A stretch of DNA of 48,000 nucleotides from an uncultured Pelagibacteraceae bacterium. GTDB taxonomy: Bacteria > Pseudomonadota > Alphaproteobacteria > Pelagibacterales > Pelagibacteraceae. The stretch lies in assembly GCA_902594825.1 (NCBI GenBank), contig CACJNO010000002.1, forward strand, positions 1 through 48,000, in the 5' to 3' direction. Of this stretch, positions 1 through 8,412 are shown one piece after another. Within the stretch, counting starts at the first letter, position 1. Each line of letters starts with the position of its first letter. Under the pieces are notes generated by a model that made no database searches, had not been told where the DNA came from, and saw only the letters and a program-made list of their open reading frames with translations. The position numbers were made by a program, and so were the translations under genes.

Positions 1-324
1 ATCATTGAAATCTATAAGAACTGATTCAACAATATTAATTATTTTTTTATCTGTAACCCTAAGTCCTCTTATAAATTTTGATTGGATATTTGATTTGTCT
101 AATTCTCTTTTAATTCTTGGCCCACCTCCATGAACAATTACAATAGAAATACCCAGTTTATTTAAAATATTAATATCCGTTATAAAATTGTTGAATATAT
201 CTCTATCGATAAAAACATTTCCACCATATTTAATTACAATTAAATCATTTTTATATTTTTCTATATATTTTGAAACTTCATTAATTGGAGGTCCATTTTT
301 AGGTAATATTTTTTCTAAATCCAT
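1..324 (-). CDS. argB: Acetylglutamate kinase, N-terminal part (cut by window edge)
   Basis: Only the first 108 codons are present; the rest lies beyond base 1. The protein would phosphorylate N-acetylglutamate with ATP, the second step of arginine synthesis in the cytoplasm. The visible part opens MDLEKILPKNGPPINE and has the amino-acid-kinase start IVIKYGGN, then the HGGGP loop that holds the acetylglutamate/ATP phosphates, as in ArgB. The ATG at 324-322 lies 25 bases after the yidC stop, so it is probably co-transcribed with rpmH-rnpA-yidD-yidC. Other arginine genes (argD, argF, argJ) are dispersed in the window. Confidence 0.9.
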   Translation of the reverse strand, partial: MDLEKILPKNGPPINEVSKYIEKYKNDLIVIKYGGNVFIDRDIFNNFITDINILNKLGISIVIVHGGGPRIKRELDKSNIQSKFIRGLRVTDKKIINIVESVLIDFND

Positions 325-349
325 TAATTTTAAAAATAATTTGTAAATA

Positions 350-2033
350 TTAAGTCGTAGTTCTTATAGTAGTTCTTTTCATAATGAACAATTGTTGAGC
401 CATAGTAAGAATATTATTTACCGTCCAGTAAATTACTAATCCACTTGGGAATGGTGCAAGAATAACTGTTAAAAAAAGAGGAAAGAATGCAAAAATTTTT
501 GCTTGCATCGCGTCTGTGGGTGCTGGATTAAGTTTTTGTTGTATCCACATGGAAACTCCCATTGCTACAGGCCAAGCTCCTATAACCAAAAATGAGGGCA
601 CATCATAAGGCAAAAGACCGAATAAATTAAATATACTTGTGGGGTCTCGATCGCTTAAGTCATGTATCCATCCATAAAATGGCATGTGGCGCATTTCAAT
701 TGTTACAAATAAAACTTTATATAATGCAAAGAAAACTGGAATTTGAACAAGTATTGGCAAACATCCTGACATTGGGTTTACTTTTTCTTTTTTGTAAAGT
801 GCCATCATTTCTTGTTGTAGTTTCATTTTATCATTTTTATGAAGCTCCTTAAGTCTAACCATCTCTGGTTGGAGAGCTTTCATTTTTGCCATACTTCTAA
901 AAGAAAAGTTAGCCAATGGGAAAAAAGCTAATCTTATACAAATTGTAACTGCAATTATAGCTAATCCATAGTTTCCGAGTAATTTAAAGAAATAATCTAA
1001 ACCAAAAAAAAGTGGTTTAGTAATAAAATACAAGAAACCCCAATCAATTACTAAATCAAATTTATCTATATTTAACGCTTCTGCGTAACCATCAATTATA
1101 TCTACTCTTTTAGCTGCAATAATTATTTGAAGTTCTTCCTCGATCGAACTATTTTCATTTAACGTTAAAGGGTCTGTTGCTATAAAATTAGCTCTAAATT
1201 TATTTTTATAATCAAATGTAGTTTTAAACTCTTTGTTATTTGGAGGAATTAAAGACGATATGAAATATTTATCTGAAATGCCAAGCCATCCTTTTTTAGC
1301 AACCCTTGTAAATTTTTTTTCTTGTATATCGTCGTAATCTTCTTCGATTAATTCCTCATCAAGAGTAGCTACCAACCCCTCATGAAGAATATAAAAATCA
1401 GTTATATTCTCAGGAATTTTATTTCTTATTATTTGACCGTATGAGTAAAAATCATATTTTCTATTTGTTCCATTAATTACTTTTTGTTTAATCGTAAATA
1501 AATATTTTTCATCTAAAGAAATTTCTTTTTCAAATTTAATTCCTTGATTATTAGTCCAGGATAATTTTATAGGAGTTTGGTCAGTTAATTTATTATTTCC
1601 AATTATTGACCAAACTGTATCAGAACTAGGAATATCAATATTTTTATCTGTTGTAACAAATCCACTTTCTACTAGATAGCCATCATCTATATTTCTTGGC
1701 CCTAATAAAGTTACTTTTTTTTCTTTATTTAGGTCCACTTTATAATTTTTGAAAGTTAAATCATCTATTGAAGCACCTTTAAGAGAAATTGATCCTATTA
1801 TATTTTTATTTTCAAATTCAATTCTTTGACTTTTTTGTAATGCTTCATCCCGTGAGATAGAGACAACAGTTTCTTTTTGTTCTAAACTTGGTGTGTCAGT
1901 ATTTTGTTCGATTTTTTTTTTTTCAGCTAGCTTCTGATTAGTTGCACTTTGTTCAGGAATAAAAAATAGTGAATATAGAACGATTACTGCAGAAGACAAG
2001 GCAATTGCAGCTATAACATTTTTTTGAGTCCAT
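350..2033 (-). CDS. yidC: Membrane protein insertase YidC, apparent frameshift near the start
   Basis: YidC/Oxa1 inserts and folds inner-membrane proteins, alone or with Sec. A large periplasmic domain is followed by the conserved C-terminal core with several membrane helices, including the FRSMAKMKALQPEM loop and the GCLPILVQIPVFFALYKVL segment. The uninterrupted frame (350-1999, 549 aa) can only start at a TTG inside the first helix. An ATG at 2033-2031 overlaps the yidD stop (TAATG) and would give MDSKNVIAAIALSSAV, a normal N-terminal signal anchor of a 560-residue protein, if the A7 run (T7 at 2019-2025 on the plus strand) were A6. Either a sequencing error, a real frameshift, or slippage at the run explains this. 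The family call is secure; the start is not. Confidence 0.92.
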
Positions 2034-2272
2034 TATTTATTAACTTTCATTTTTTTTTTTACTGGATCAAATCCACCACTACCCCAAGGATGACAAGATA
2101 AAATTCTTTTAAAACTAAAATAAAGACCTTTGAAAAAACCAAAAGTTTTTAAAGCCTCAATTGCATAATCAGAACAAGTTGGTACAAATCTGCATGTATT
2201 TCCGAGTAAAGGACTTATAAAGAATTGATAACCTTTGATTAATTTTATAACTATCTTAGAGAGAATATTCAT
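2033..2272 (-). CDS. yidD: Membrane protein insertion efficiency factor YidD
   Basis: A 79-residue member of the YidD family, an inner-membrane-associated small protein that assists YidC-dependent insertion. The family hallmarks are visible: [18 protein letters not shown], then a [13 protein letters not shown] tail with conserved cysteines and the HPWG motif, after an amphipathic N-terminus. It starts with an ATG sharing a base with the rnpA stop (TAATG at 2274-2270), and its own stop shares a base with the probable yidC ATG, so rnpA, yidD and yidC look translationally coupled. The length is normal for the family. Confidence 0.93.
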   Translation of the reverse strand: MNILSKIVIKLIKGYQFFISPLLGNTCRFVPTCSDYAIEALKTFGFFKGLYFSFKRILSCHPWGSGGFDPVKKKMKVNK

Positions 2273-2613
2273 TATTTTATTTTTTTAAATTCCTGAAATA
2301 AGGTTTCTTTTATATTTTTAAACTCATTATTTAGCATAGTTGGCTTAGCAATAACAAGATATGAATAGTTCAGTTTTATTGATATTTTTTTGATTGCATC
2401 ATTCATTATGTTTCTTAAACGCCTTTTTATTTTATTTCTTTTAATAGCGTTGCCTAATTTTTTTTTAGCAACAAATGATATATTCAATTTATTGTCATTT
2501 TTGTAACTTAAAATTCCAAAAAAAATTGTAACATATTTATTTGAAATTTTTTTCTCTTTAAGTAAAGTTTGAAATTCTTTATTTTTAGAAAGAGCAACTA
2601 TTTTGCTTCTCAT
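2272..2613 (-). CDS. rnpA: Ribonuclease P protein component
   Basis: Protein subunit of RNase P, which binds the catalytic RNA and helps mature the 5' ends of tRNAs. The 113-residue basic protein has the family signature around [12 protein letters not shown] (the RNxxKR..R helix that contacts P RNA) and a preceding [10 protein letters not shown] strand. It sits four bases after rpmH in the classic rpmH-rnpA pair and overlaps yidD by one base. I see no unusual feature beyond high Lys content, typical of an AT-rich genome. Confidence 0.93.
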   Translation of the reverse strand: MRSKIVALSKNKEFQTLLKEKKISNKYVTIFFGILSYKNDNKLNISFVAKKKLGNAIKRNKIKRRLRNIMNDAIKKISIKLNYSYLVIAKPTMLNNEFKNIKETLFQEFKKIK

Positions 2614-2617
2614 TAAT

Positions 2618-2758
2618 TTAACCAGATACTGTTAATGATTTTCTTCCTCTTGCACGTCTTCTAGCTAAAAGCTTTTTTCCACCTTTAGATTTCATTTTTG
2701 ATCTAAAACCATGTTTTCTGGCTCTTTTAATCTTAGATGGTTGATACGTTCTTTTCAT
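2618..2758 (-). CDS. rpmH: 50S ribosomal protein L34
   Basis: A 46-residue, highly basic protein opening [19 protein letters not shown] and ending in an Arg/Lys-rich [15 protein letters not shown] tail, which is textbook L34 of the large ribosomal subunit. It was read directly from the minus strand. The ATG is at 2758-2756 and the TAA at 2620-2618. It heads the rpmH-rnpA-yidD-yidC-argB run; the 93-base gap upstream, shared with the divergent membrane-protein gene, must hold its promoter. Confidence 0.95.
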   Translation of the reverse strand: MKRTYQPSKIKRARKHGFRSKMKSKGGKKLLARRRARGRKSLTVSG

Positions 2759-2808
2759 AAATGTGGTAAAATTTTTTATAAAATTTGGCTCTTTATAGTA
2801 ATTAAATA

Positions 2809-2842
2809 TATAAATAGCAAATAGAAGATTTTATAAATAGCA
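2809..2842. repeat. 11-base direct repeat in the rpmH divergent promoter region
   Basis: TATAAATAGCA occurs at 2809-2819 and again at 2832-2842, 23 bases apart start to start, in the gap between divergent rpmH and the TVP38-family gene. Read on the rpmH strand each copy is TGCTATTTATA, which resembles an extended -10 element. This may be a duplicated promoter or regulator site, or chance in AT-rich DNA. Confidence 0.35.
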
Positions 2843-2851
2843 TAAACAACT

Positions 2852-3580
2852 ATGGAAAAAGCAAAAAAAATGAAAATATTCATAGGTTTATCATATTTGA
2901 TTTTGTTAACTGTTTTTCTATTTTTATTTTTTTCAAAATTTAGTCTTCAAGAAATAACTTCTTATGATTTTATTAAAGAAAATAGGTCATATTTTTTTGA
3001 ACTTAAAAATTCCAATTTATTTCTAGTTTTTTTTGTCTTCTTAATTCTAACTATACTATGGGTGTTTCCATTTTTGGGTTTTGGATCTCCAATAGCTCTT
3101 ATGGGTGGGTTTATTTTTGGTAAATGGATTGGTACTTTTGTTGTTGTTTTAGGTTTAAGTATAGGTGCAACTTTTTTGTATATATTCGGTAATTATTTTT
3201 TAAAAAATTTAATTAAAGAAAAATTTTTGGACAAATATAAAGATTTAGAGAATAAATTTAAAAAATCTGAGTTTCTTTATTTGTTAATTTATCGATTTAT
3301 AGGTGGTATACCTTGGCAACTAAGTTGTATCTTGCCAACAATTTTTAATGTGAAGGTGAGTAATTTTTTCTTGGCATCTTTGATAGGAATTATTCCTCAA
3401 ATTTTTCTAGTTGTTTCTATTGGAAGTGGATTAGAGAAAGTAATAGAACAAAATTCAGATATTCCTACAGTCACTGATATAATTTTCCTACCCGATATTT
3501 ATTTTCCAATTTTGGCTTTTTTGAGTTTAGTTTTGATAACAGTTTTTATCAGAAGATGGTTTTACAAAAAAAAAGACTAG
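2852..3580 (+). CDS. TVP38/TMEM64 (VTT-domain) family inner-membrane protein
   Basis: A 242-residue polytopic membrane protein. An N-terminal helix (about 8-27) is followed by the VTT/SNARE-associated domain: FPFLGFGSPIALMGGFIFG, a GATFLYIFGNYF helix, a charged loop, the conserved YRFIGGIPWQLSCILPTIFNV stretch with its Arg-x-x-x-x-x-Pro pattern, and a final helix at about 212-233 ending in KKK. This family is related to DedA; members are linked to lipid scrambling or transport, but the substrate here cannot be read from sequence. It diverges from rpmH. Its TAG stop directly abuts the 3' end of tRNA-Thr on the other strand. An alternative start is Met7. Confidence 0.8.
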   Translation: MEKAKKMKIFIGLSYLILLTVFLFLFFSKFSLQEITSYDFIKENRSYFFELKNSNLFLVFFVFLILTILWVFPFLGFGSPIALMGGFIFGKWIGTFVVVLGLSIGATFLYIFGNYFLKNLIKEKFLDKYKDLENKFKKSEFLYLLIYRFIGGIPWQLSCILPTIFNVKVSNFFLASLIGIIPQIFLVVSIGSGLEKVIEQNSDIPTVTDIIFLPDIYFPILAFLSLVLITVFIRRWFYKKKD

Positions 3581-3654
3581 TGGTGCTCCCACCCTGTACT
3601 GACCAGGGAACTAGTCCTTACCAAGGACTTGTTATGCCATTTAACTATAGGAGC
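3581..3654 (-). tRNA. tRNA-Thr (anticodon GGT), CCA encoded
   Basis: The minus strand folds as a full 74-base cloverleaf. Acceptor GCTCCTA pairs TGGGAGC (one G-U), the D stem is GTTA/TAAC, and the anticodon stem AGTCC/GGACT holds loop TTGGTAA with GGT at positions 34-36. The T stem is CCCTG/CAGGG and the gene ends ACCA. The T-loop reads GTCAGTA instead of the usual TTCRANT, so T54 and A58 are both replaced by G. The CCA end touches the stop codon of the convergent membrane-protein gene with no spacer. The start of a plus-strand open frame across this region is a shadow. Confidence 0.9.
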
Positions 3655-3670
3655 GTTTATCACAAATTGT

Positions 3671-3700
3671 ATTTTATTGATAATAAAGCATTTTTTTCAA
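3671..3700 (-). promoter_or_regulatory. Candidate promoter for tRNA-Thr
   Basis: On the minus strand TTGAAA (3700-3695) and TAAAAT (3676-3671) are spaced by 18 bases and lie about 17 bases before the tRNA 5' end. Both elements match consensus at five of six positions. AT-rich background makes chance matches likely. Confidence 0.35.
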
Positions 3701-3755
3701 ATTATTGCCTTAATTTTTTAGTTAATATGATTTATATCTAATTGAGGAAATTTTT

Positions 3756-3956
3756 ATGGGTATTCATTACGATTACAAATCTACAAGAAGTGCTAAGCTA
3801 ATGGAAAAGCAAGCAAAGAGAGAAAGAAAGTTAGCTGAAAAAAAAGCAAAAAGATTAGCAAAAGAAGGTCCAAAAAAAAATGATACTAAAGAAAAAGTTT
3901 TAGATGCCTCAAAACCTATTACTTTAGATTTTCTTACAAATCCAGACAAAGAATGA
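3756..3956 (+). CDS. Small Lys-rich protein of unknown function
   Basis: A 66-residue protein I cannot assign to a family. It opens MGIHYDYKSTRSAKLMEKQ, has a highly charged helical middle (about 16-45, rich in Lys, Glu, Ala and Arg) and ends in a less charged [14 protein letters not shown] tail. There is no signal peptide or membrane segment. GAGGA at 3744-3748 is one of the few good ribosome-binding sites in the window and fixes the ATG at 3756. It overlaps the next small gene by ATGA and leads into dcd and murA, so it is probably the first gene of that transcript. The charge suggests nucleic-acid or ribosome contact, which is only a guess. Confidence 0.7.
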   Translation: MGIHYDYKSTRSAKLMEKQAKRERKLAEKKAKRLAKEGPKKNDTKEKVLDASKPITLDFLTNPDKE

Positions 3957-4054
3957 CTACTAAAGAAAAAAATGAGCGTTTAAGCTTGGCGCTTAGGAAA
4001 AATTTAAAAAAAAGAAAAACCTTTCAAAGAAAAAAAAGTAAAAAAAATAAATAA
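3953..4054 (+). CDS. 33-residue basic protein between the Lys-rich gene and dcd
   Basis: A very short frame that begins ATGA inside the previous stop and ends TAATG, sharing a base with the dcd start. The product opens [23 protein letters not shown] and ends in a run of Lys and Arg. The pattern [15 protein letters not shown] resembles small uncharacterised alphaproteobacterial proteins with an LAxALRxNLRRRKxQ-like core; this is from memory, not a search. The tight overlaps at both ends are the main evidence that it is translated. Confidence 0.6.
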   Translation: MTTKEKNERLSLALRKNLKKRKTFQRKKSKKNK

Positions 4055-4614
4055 TGTCTATTCAGCCCGATAAATGGATTAAAGAAATGTGCAAAAAACA
4101 TAATATGATTGAGCCATTTTTAGATCACCAAGTTTCAGAAGGAAAAATATCATATGGATTAAGTAGTATGGGATATGATGTAAGAATATCTGATGAATAT
4201 AGAATATTTACCAATGTAAATAATTCTCTAGTTGACCCAAAAAACTTTTCAGAAGAAAACTTTGTTTCTAAAAAAGGCGACCATTGCATTATACCACCTA
4301 ATTCTTTTGTTTTAGCAAAAACTGTTGAATATTTTAGGATTCCCAAGGATGTATTATGCATTTGTGTAGGAAAATCCACATATGCTCGTTGTGGTATCAT
4401 AGTAAATGTTACACCAATAGAAAATTCATTTAATGGCAATATTGTAATCGAACTTTCAAATACGACCCCAAATCCTGCAAAAATTTATTCTAATGAGGGA
4501 ATAGCGCAGTTTTTATTTTTTAAATCTGATTCTGAGCCGGAAACTACTTATGCATCCAAAAATGGAAAATATCAAAATCAAACAACGATACAGGTTGCTA
4601 AGATTAAAAAATAA
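4054..4614 (+). CDS. dcd: dCTP deaminase
   Basis: Converts dCTP to dUTP and ammonia, feeding dUMP and dTMP synthesis. The 186-residue length is normal. The dUTPase-like fold is shown by [14 protein letters not shown] near residues 31-45, the [19 protein letters not shown] block carrying the family Ser-x-x-Ala-Arg loop and the TPxE segment with the presumed catalytic Glu, and the [10 protein letters not shown] strand followed by a YQNQ C-terminus. A bifunctional dCTP deaminase/dUTPase cannot be excluded, but the sequence looks like the standard proteobacterial form. It starts by TAATG overlap with the 33-residue gene and is followed three bases later by murA. Confidence 0.92.
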   Translation: MSIQPDKWIKEMCKKHNMIEPFLDHQVSEGKISYGLSSMGYDVRISDEYRIFTNVNNSLVDPKNFSEENFVSKKGDHCIIPPNSFVLAKTVEYFRIPKDVLCICVGKSTYARCGIIVNVTPIENSFNGNIVIELSNTTPNPAKIYSNEGIAQFLFFKSDSEPETTYASKNGKYQNQTTIQVAKIKK

Positions 4615-4617
4615 TTT

Positions 4618-5877
4618 ATGGATAAATTTCTGATCGAAGGCCCTTGTAAAATTAGGGGTGAAGTTTTGGTTTCAGGTTCAAAAAATGCGTCTTTACCAAT
4701 ATTAGCTTCAACTTTATTATTTGATCAACCAGTAATTATTCAGAATTTACCAAAAGTAAAAGATATAGACACAATGTTAAATTTATTAAAATCTTTGGGT
4801 TCAAACATAGTCTTATCCAAAGATAAAAAAACTGCGAAAATTACTAATAAAAAAAATATGAAAACTTTTGCAAGTTATTCTCTTGTTAAAACCATGAGAG
4901 GATCTATTCTAGTTTTAGGCCCTTTAGTTGCAAAATATCATAAGTCCAAAACTTCATTGCCAGGAGGATGTCTTATTGGAGCAAGGCCTGTAAATTATCA
5001 TCTAGCTGCATTAAAAAAACTTGGAATGAATTATCAAATAAAAGATGGTTATATTCTAGCAAAATCTAAGGGTAAACTTAAAGGCACAATTATTAATTTT
5101 CCAAATATCAGTGTTGGAGCTACTGAAAATTCTATTATTGCTGCATGTTTAGCAAAAGGTAAGACTATCTTAAGGAATTGTGCAATTGAGCCTGAAATAA
5201 AAGATCTGACAAAATTTTTGAATTCAGCTGGTGCGAAAATAAAATGGTCAGGACGAACATGTGAAATAACTGGAGTAAACTATTTAAACCAGACCAAGTA
5301 TTCAGTAATGGCTGATAGAATAGAAGCTGGAACATTTTGTATTGCTGCTACACTTACTAAAGGACATTTAGAAATAAAAAATCTTGATCCTAGAGTAATA
5401 AATACAGAACTAAAATTATTGAAAAAAGCTGGTGCAAAAATTAAGACAAATATTGATAAAATTTTAATTCAAGGACCTAAAAAAATTAAATCAATAGGAA
5501 ACATCAAAACAAAAGAGTGGCCAGGTATAAGTACTGACATGCAGGCACAATTAATGGTTCTGATGTGTAAAGCTAGTGGCAAAAGCTCAATTACTGAAAA
5601 TATTTTTGAAAATAGATTTATGCATGTTGCTGAACTTCAAAGGCTTGGAGCAAAAATTATAATAAATAATAACAAGGCTTTAATTCAAGGAAATACTAAT
5701 TTTATAGGTGCGGAATTAATGTCAAGTGACTTAAGAGCTTCAGTAGCTCTTGTATTAGCAGCTTTAGTTTCTGATGGTAGGTCTTATATCAATAGAATTT
5801 ACCATTTAGATAGAGGATATGAAAAAATTGAAAATAAATTAAAGAAAATTGGAGTTAGTATTAAAAGATTAAAATAA
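4618..5877 (+). CDS. murA: UDP-N-acetylglucosamine 1-carboxyvinyltransferase
   Basis: First committed enzyme of peptidoglycan synthesis, transferring enolpyruvate from PEP to UDP-GlcNAc in the cytoplasm. At 419 residues it has normal length. SGSKNASLPILA (about 19-30) holds the conserved Lys22-Asn23 pair, and LPGGCLIGARPVNYHL carries the active-site Cys118, the target of fosfomycin in sensitive enzymes. The C-terminal part has the SDLRASVALVLAALV segment. The stop overlaps the following DUF2948 gene by one base (TAATG), a common alphaproteobacterial pairing. Confidence 0.95.
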   Translation: MDKFLIEGPCKIRGEVLVSGSKNASLPILASTLLFDQPVIIQNLPKVKDIDTMLNLLKSLGSNIVLSKDKKTAKITNKKNMKTFASYSLVKTMRGSILVLGPLVAKYHKSKTSLPGGCLIGARPVNYHLAALKKLGMNYQIKDGYILAKSKGKLKGTIINFPNISVGATENSIIAACLAKGKTILRNCAIEPEIKDLTKFLNSAGAKIKWSGRTCEITGVNYLNQTKYSVMADRIEAGTFCIAATLTKGHLEIKNLDPRVINTELKLLKKAGAKIKTNIDKILIQGPKKIKSIGNIKTKEWPGISTDMQAQLMVLMCKASGKSSITENIFENRFMHVAELQRLGAKIIINNNKALIQGNTNFIGAELMSSDLRASVALVLAALVSDGRSYINRIYHLDRGYEKIENKLKKIGVSIKRLK

Positions 5878-6269
5878 TGATTAAATATTTAGCAAAAATA
5901 ATTGCAAGTGATCAGGAAGGGTTACAAATGATTTCGGCTTGTAGTTCGGGAGCTAAAGTAAAAGTTGCTAATATAAAATATCTTGCCTCAAATAAAGTTT
6001 TTTTATTATCAATTGAGAGAATTAAGGTTGAAACCAATCAAGAAAATAAGAAAATTGAGAGTGTTTGCAGGTTTGACTTCGTTGACAAAGTGAGATCAAA
6101 GAATATTGATCAATCAAATAAAGATATGATTTTAGAATTAATCGGAATAGATTATTTGAAAAATAATAGTGAATATGAAATAAATCTTATTTTTAATAAT
6201 AATGCATACATAGCTTTGACTACAGAAACTATTGAAGTAAGACTAGAGGATCAAAGTGAAATCAAATAA
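5877..6269 (+). CDS. DUF2948 family protein
   Basis: A 130-residue protein that matches my recollection of the alphaproteobacterial DUF2948 family: an opening LAKIIASDQEGLQMISACSSGAKVKV, then NIKYLASNKVFLLSIER, CRFDFVDKVRSKNID, and a hydrophobic C-terminal strand with IEVRLED. No function is established and none can be inferred from motifs. It is soluble, with no signal or membrane segment. It lies between murA (one-base overlap) and hisD (two-base gap), the usual place for this family in alphaproteobacteria, so it is part of that operon. Confidence 0.75.
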   Translation: MIKYLAKIIASDQEGLQMISACSSGAKVKVANIKYLASNKVFLLSIERIKVETNQENKKIESVCRFDFVDKVRSKNIDQSNKDMILELIGIDYLKNNSEYEINLIFNNNAYIALTTETIEVRLEDQSEIK

Positions 6270-6271
6270 AT

Positions 6272-7555
6272 ATGGAAATATTAAAAAGCAATAATAAAAA
6301 TTTTGATAAAAAATTGAATTTTTTACTTTCTAAAAGAAAAAATAAATTTCAATCTAATTCAGTTTCAGTAATTAATATTATTAAAGACGTTAAAAAAAAT
6401 GGTGATAAAGCTGTATTGAAATATGAAAAAAAATTTAATAAAAATACTAAAATAGTACCAAGTTACAAAAGTATAATTAAATCAATAAATTCTTTAAGTC
6501 CAAAAGTAAAGAAAGCAATTGATATTGCGTATAGTAGAATTTATAAATTTCATTCACTTCAAAAGTTTAAAAATATTTCTTATACAGACGAATTTAAAAA
6601 TAAACTTGAATATAAGTATTTACCATTGGCGTCTGTTGCAATTTATGTTCCAGGCTCATCTGTGTCTTATCCCTCAAGCGTGTTGATGAATGCTATTCCA
6701 GCAATAGTTGCGGGTGTAAAGAGAATAGTAATGATAAGTCCAAGCTATAAGGGCAAACAAAATCCAGCTGTGTTATATGCTGCAAAGAAATGTAAAATAA
6801 AAGAAATTTACTCAATTGGAGGTCCTTCAGGTATTGCAGCTGTAGCATACGGAACTAATAAAATTAAAAAGGTTGATAAAATAGTTGGTCCAGGAAACAT
6901 TTATGTTTCAGCTGCTAAAAAAGAAGTCTTTGGAGATGTAGGGATTGAAGGTATGACTGCGGGACCATCAGAAGTAACGATTGTTTGTGACAAATACTCA
7001 AATCCAGAATGGATTGCGAGTGATTTAATTGGACAAGCGGAGCATGATAATCTCGCTCAGTGTATTTTAATTTCAAAAGATAAAAACCTAATTGAAAAAG
7101 TAAAGATTGAAATTTTTAAACAGTTAAAAGAAATTCCTAGGACGTCTTTGGCAAAAAAAAGCTTAATAAATTATGGAATATTGATGCATATTAGTTCAAA
7201 TAAAAAAATTATTGATATTGTAAATAACATTGCACCAGAACACCTAGAATTGAATATTAAAAATTATAAATCAATTTTATCAAAAATTAAAAATTCTGGT
7301 TCAATCTGTTTAGGCAAATATGCCGTAATGGCAATGACAGATTATAATGTTGGATCTAACCACGTTTTACCAACTAATGCTTCAGCGAAATACTCAAGCG
7401 GTATATGTGTGAATGATTTTTGTAAAAGAATTTCTTATATAAACTTATCAAAAAAGGGTATTGAAACTCTCGGTCCATCAGTTATAACACTTGCAAATTA
7501 TGAAGGGTTGGTTGGACATGCACAATCTGTAATAAAAAGAATAAGGAGAAAATAA
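6272..7555 (+). CDS. hisD: Histidinol dehydrogenase
   Basis: Catalyses the last two steps of histidine synthesis, oxidising histidinol to histidine with two NAD. The 427-residue length is normal. Family blocks are clear: [72 protein letters not shown] with the catalytic Glu-His pair, and [14 protein letters not shown] near the C-terminus with the zinc-site His. It is separated from the other his genes here (hisZ, hisG) by infA, two tRNAs, a cold-shock gene and hisS. The infA TTG start follows two bases after its stop. Confidence 0.95.
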   Translation: MEILKSNNKNFDKKLNFLLSKRKNKFQSNSVSVINIIKDVKKNGDKAVLKYEKKFNKNTKIVPSYKSIIKSINSLSPKVKKAIDIAYSRIYKFHSLQKFKNISYTDEFKNKLEYKYLPLASVAIYVPGSSVSYPSSVLMNAIPAIVAGVKRIVMISPSYKGKQNPAVLYAAKKCKIKEIYSIGGPSGIAAVAYGTNKIKKVDKIVGPGNIYVSAAKKEVFGDVGIEGMTAGPSEVTIVCDKYSNPEWIASDLIGQAEHDNLAQCILISKDKNLIEKVKIEIFKQLKEIPRTSLAKKSLINYGILMHISSNKKIIDIVNNIAPEHLELNIKNYKSILSKIKNSGSICLGKYAVMAMTDYNVGSNHVLPTNASAKYSSGICVNDFCKRISYINLSKKGIETLGPSVITLANYEGLVGHAQSVIKRIRRK

Positions 7556-7557
7556 AA

Positions 7558-7773
7558 TTGCCAAAAGAAGAAATTCTAGAATACGAGGGTAAAGTCATTG
7601 AATTACTGCCACAGGCGAACTTCAAAATAATGTTAGACAATGGACACGAAATTAAAGCTGTAATTAGTGGAAGACTCCGAAAAAATAGAATTAGAATTTT
7701 AACTGGTGATCGAGTAAAGGTTGCTATAAGTCCTTACGATCTTACACGTGGACGTGTAACTTATAGGATTTAA
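7558..7773 (+). CDS. infA: Translation initiation factor IF-1
   Basis: A 71-residue OB-fold protein that binds the ribosomal A site during initiation. The body is canonical: [46 protein letters not shown] and the [10 protein letters not shown] end. The only usable start is TTG at 7558, two bases after hisD; no ATG precedes MPKEEIL. The tRNA-Phe gene begins three bases after its stop, so the tRNA is probably processed from the same transcript. Confidence 0.95.
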   Translation: MPKEEILEYEGKVIELLPQANFKIMLDNGHEIKAVISGRLRKNRIRILTGDRVKVAISPYDLTRGRVTYRI

Positions 7774-7775
7774 TT

Positions 7776-7850
7776 GGCTGAGTAGCTCAGGAGTAGAGCA
7801 GAGCCCTGAAAAGGCTTGTGTCGGAGGTGCGAATCCTTCCTCAGCCACCA
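7776..7850 (+). tRNA. tRNA-Phe (anticodon GAA), CCA encoded
   Basis: A full 75-base cloverleaf. Acceptor GGCTGAG/CTCAGCC, D stem GCTC/GAGC, and anticodon stem GAGCC/GGCTT around CTGAAAA, giving GAA at 34-36. The T stem is GGAGG/CCTTC with one G-U and the gene ends ACCA. The T-loop is TGCGAAT, so position 55, normally the universal pseudouridine, is G. It starts three bases after infA, so it has no obvious promoter of its own. Confidence 0.93.
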
Positions 7851-7929
7851 CCGAAAAGTTTCATCTTGAAATAATTATAAAAGAAATTAATTTAATATAT
7901 TATAAAAAATAAAAGGACTAAGAAATAAG

Positions 7930-8142
7930 ATGAGTATAAAAGGAACTGTTAAATGGTACAATTCTCGCAAGGGATTTGGATTTATTGAAAGAGAAGATAA
8001 AGAAAAGGATGTTTTTGTTCATGCTTCGGCGTGTAAGTCTGCAGGAATAAGATATTTAGAAGAAAATCAAAAGATTGAATTTGATCTTTCAGAAGATACA
8101 GGAAAAGGTCCTGCAGCAGTTAATTTGAAAAAAATAGATTAA
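7930..8142 (+). CDS. Cold-shock domain protein (CspA family)
   Basis: A 70-residue single cold-shock domain that binds single-stranded RNA or DNA and melts RNA structure. The RNA-binding motifs are intact: KGFGFI (RNP1, residues 14-19) and VFVHAS (RNP2, 28-33), with Trp9 and the DxGKGPAAVNL C-terminal strand. An AGGA about 12 bases upstream fits the ATG at 7930. The leader after tRNA-Phe is 79 bases of AT-rich sequence. Which paralogue (A to G) it is cannot be decided from sequence. Confidence 0.93.
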   Translation: MSIKGTVKWYNSRKGFGFIEREDKEKDVFVHASACKSAGIRYLEENQKIEFDLSEDTGKGPAAVNLKKID

Positions 8143-8412
8143 TTTTAAAACTTTAAAAAGGGCGATATATCTATATTAATACGTTTATGTCCTTTTTCTT
8201 TTAAAGGTTGCATAATTTTAATTTTTGTCTAAAAGACCTCTGATGATTTGCAATATGAATATAATTAGGAGTTATTATTGTACTTTAAGAAAATTTTTTA
8301 AAGGAACTAATAAAGGTGTGCACAATCATTTTCATGCTGGCTAAAGCTAGCATTTCAAAAATTATTATATAATTTAAAATCAAGAAAAAATAGGTTATTA
8401 ACAATAAAAGGA
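8143..8412. other. Noncoding gap between csp and tRNA-His
   Basis: The largest gene-free stretch in the window (270 bases). I find no convincing reading frame; AGGAG near 8270 leads only into a seven-codon frame. It holds the csp hairpin above and a compact hairpin at 8334-8353 (ATGCTGGC, loop TAAA, GCTAGCAT; eight pairs with one G-U), followed by AT-rich DNA with TATAAT at 8368-8373 that may serve the tRNA-His/hisS transcript. A small RNA is possible but unproven. Confidence 0.5.
8151..8203 (+). terminator. Candidate terminator hairpin after the cold-shock gene
   Basis: AAAAAGG at 8155-8161 pairs with CCTTTTT at 8191-8197 across a long AT-rich loop, followed by CTTTT. CTTT and TAAAG flanks can extend the stem with a bulge. 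The loop is long for an intrinsic terminator, so this is weak. Confidence 0.3.

Noticed and set aside
2761-2808. Chromosome origin near rpmH
   Set aside because: rpmH is often near oriC in bacteria, but I see no dnaA gene and no cluster of DnaA boxes in the gap.
3556-3741. A 61-residue plus-strand frame after the TVP38-family gene
   Set aside because: It starts inside that gene and runs across the tRNA-Thr locus; the tRNA fold explains the conserved bases.
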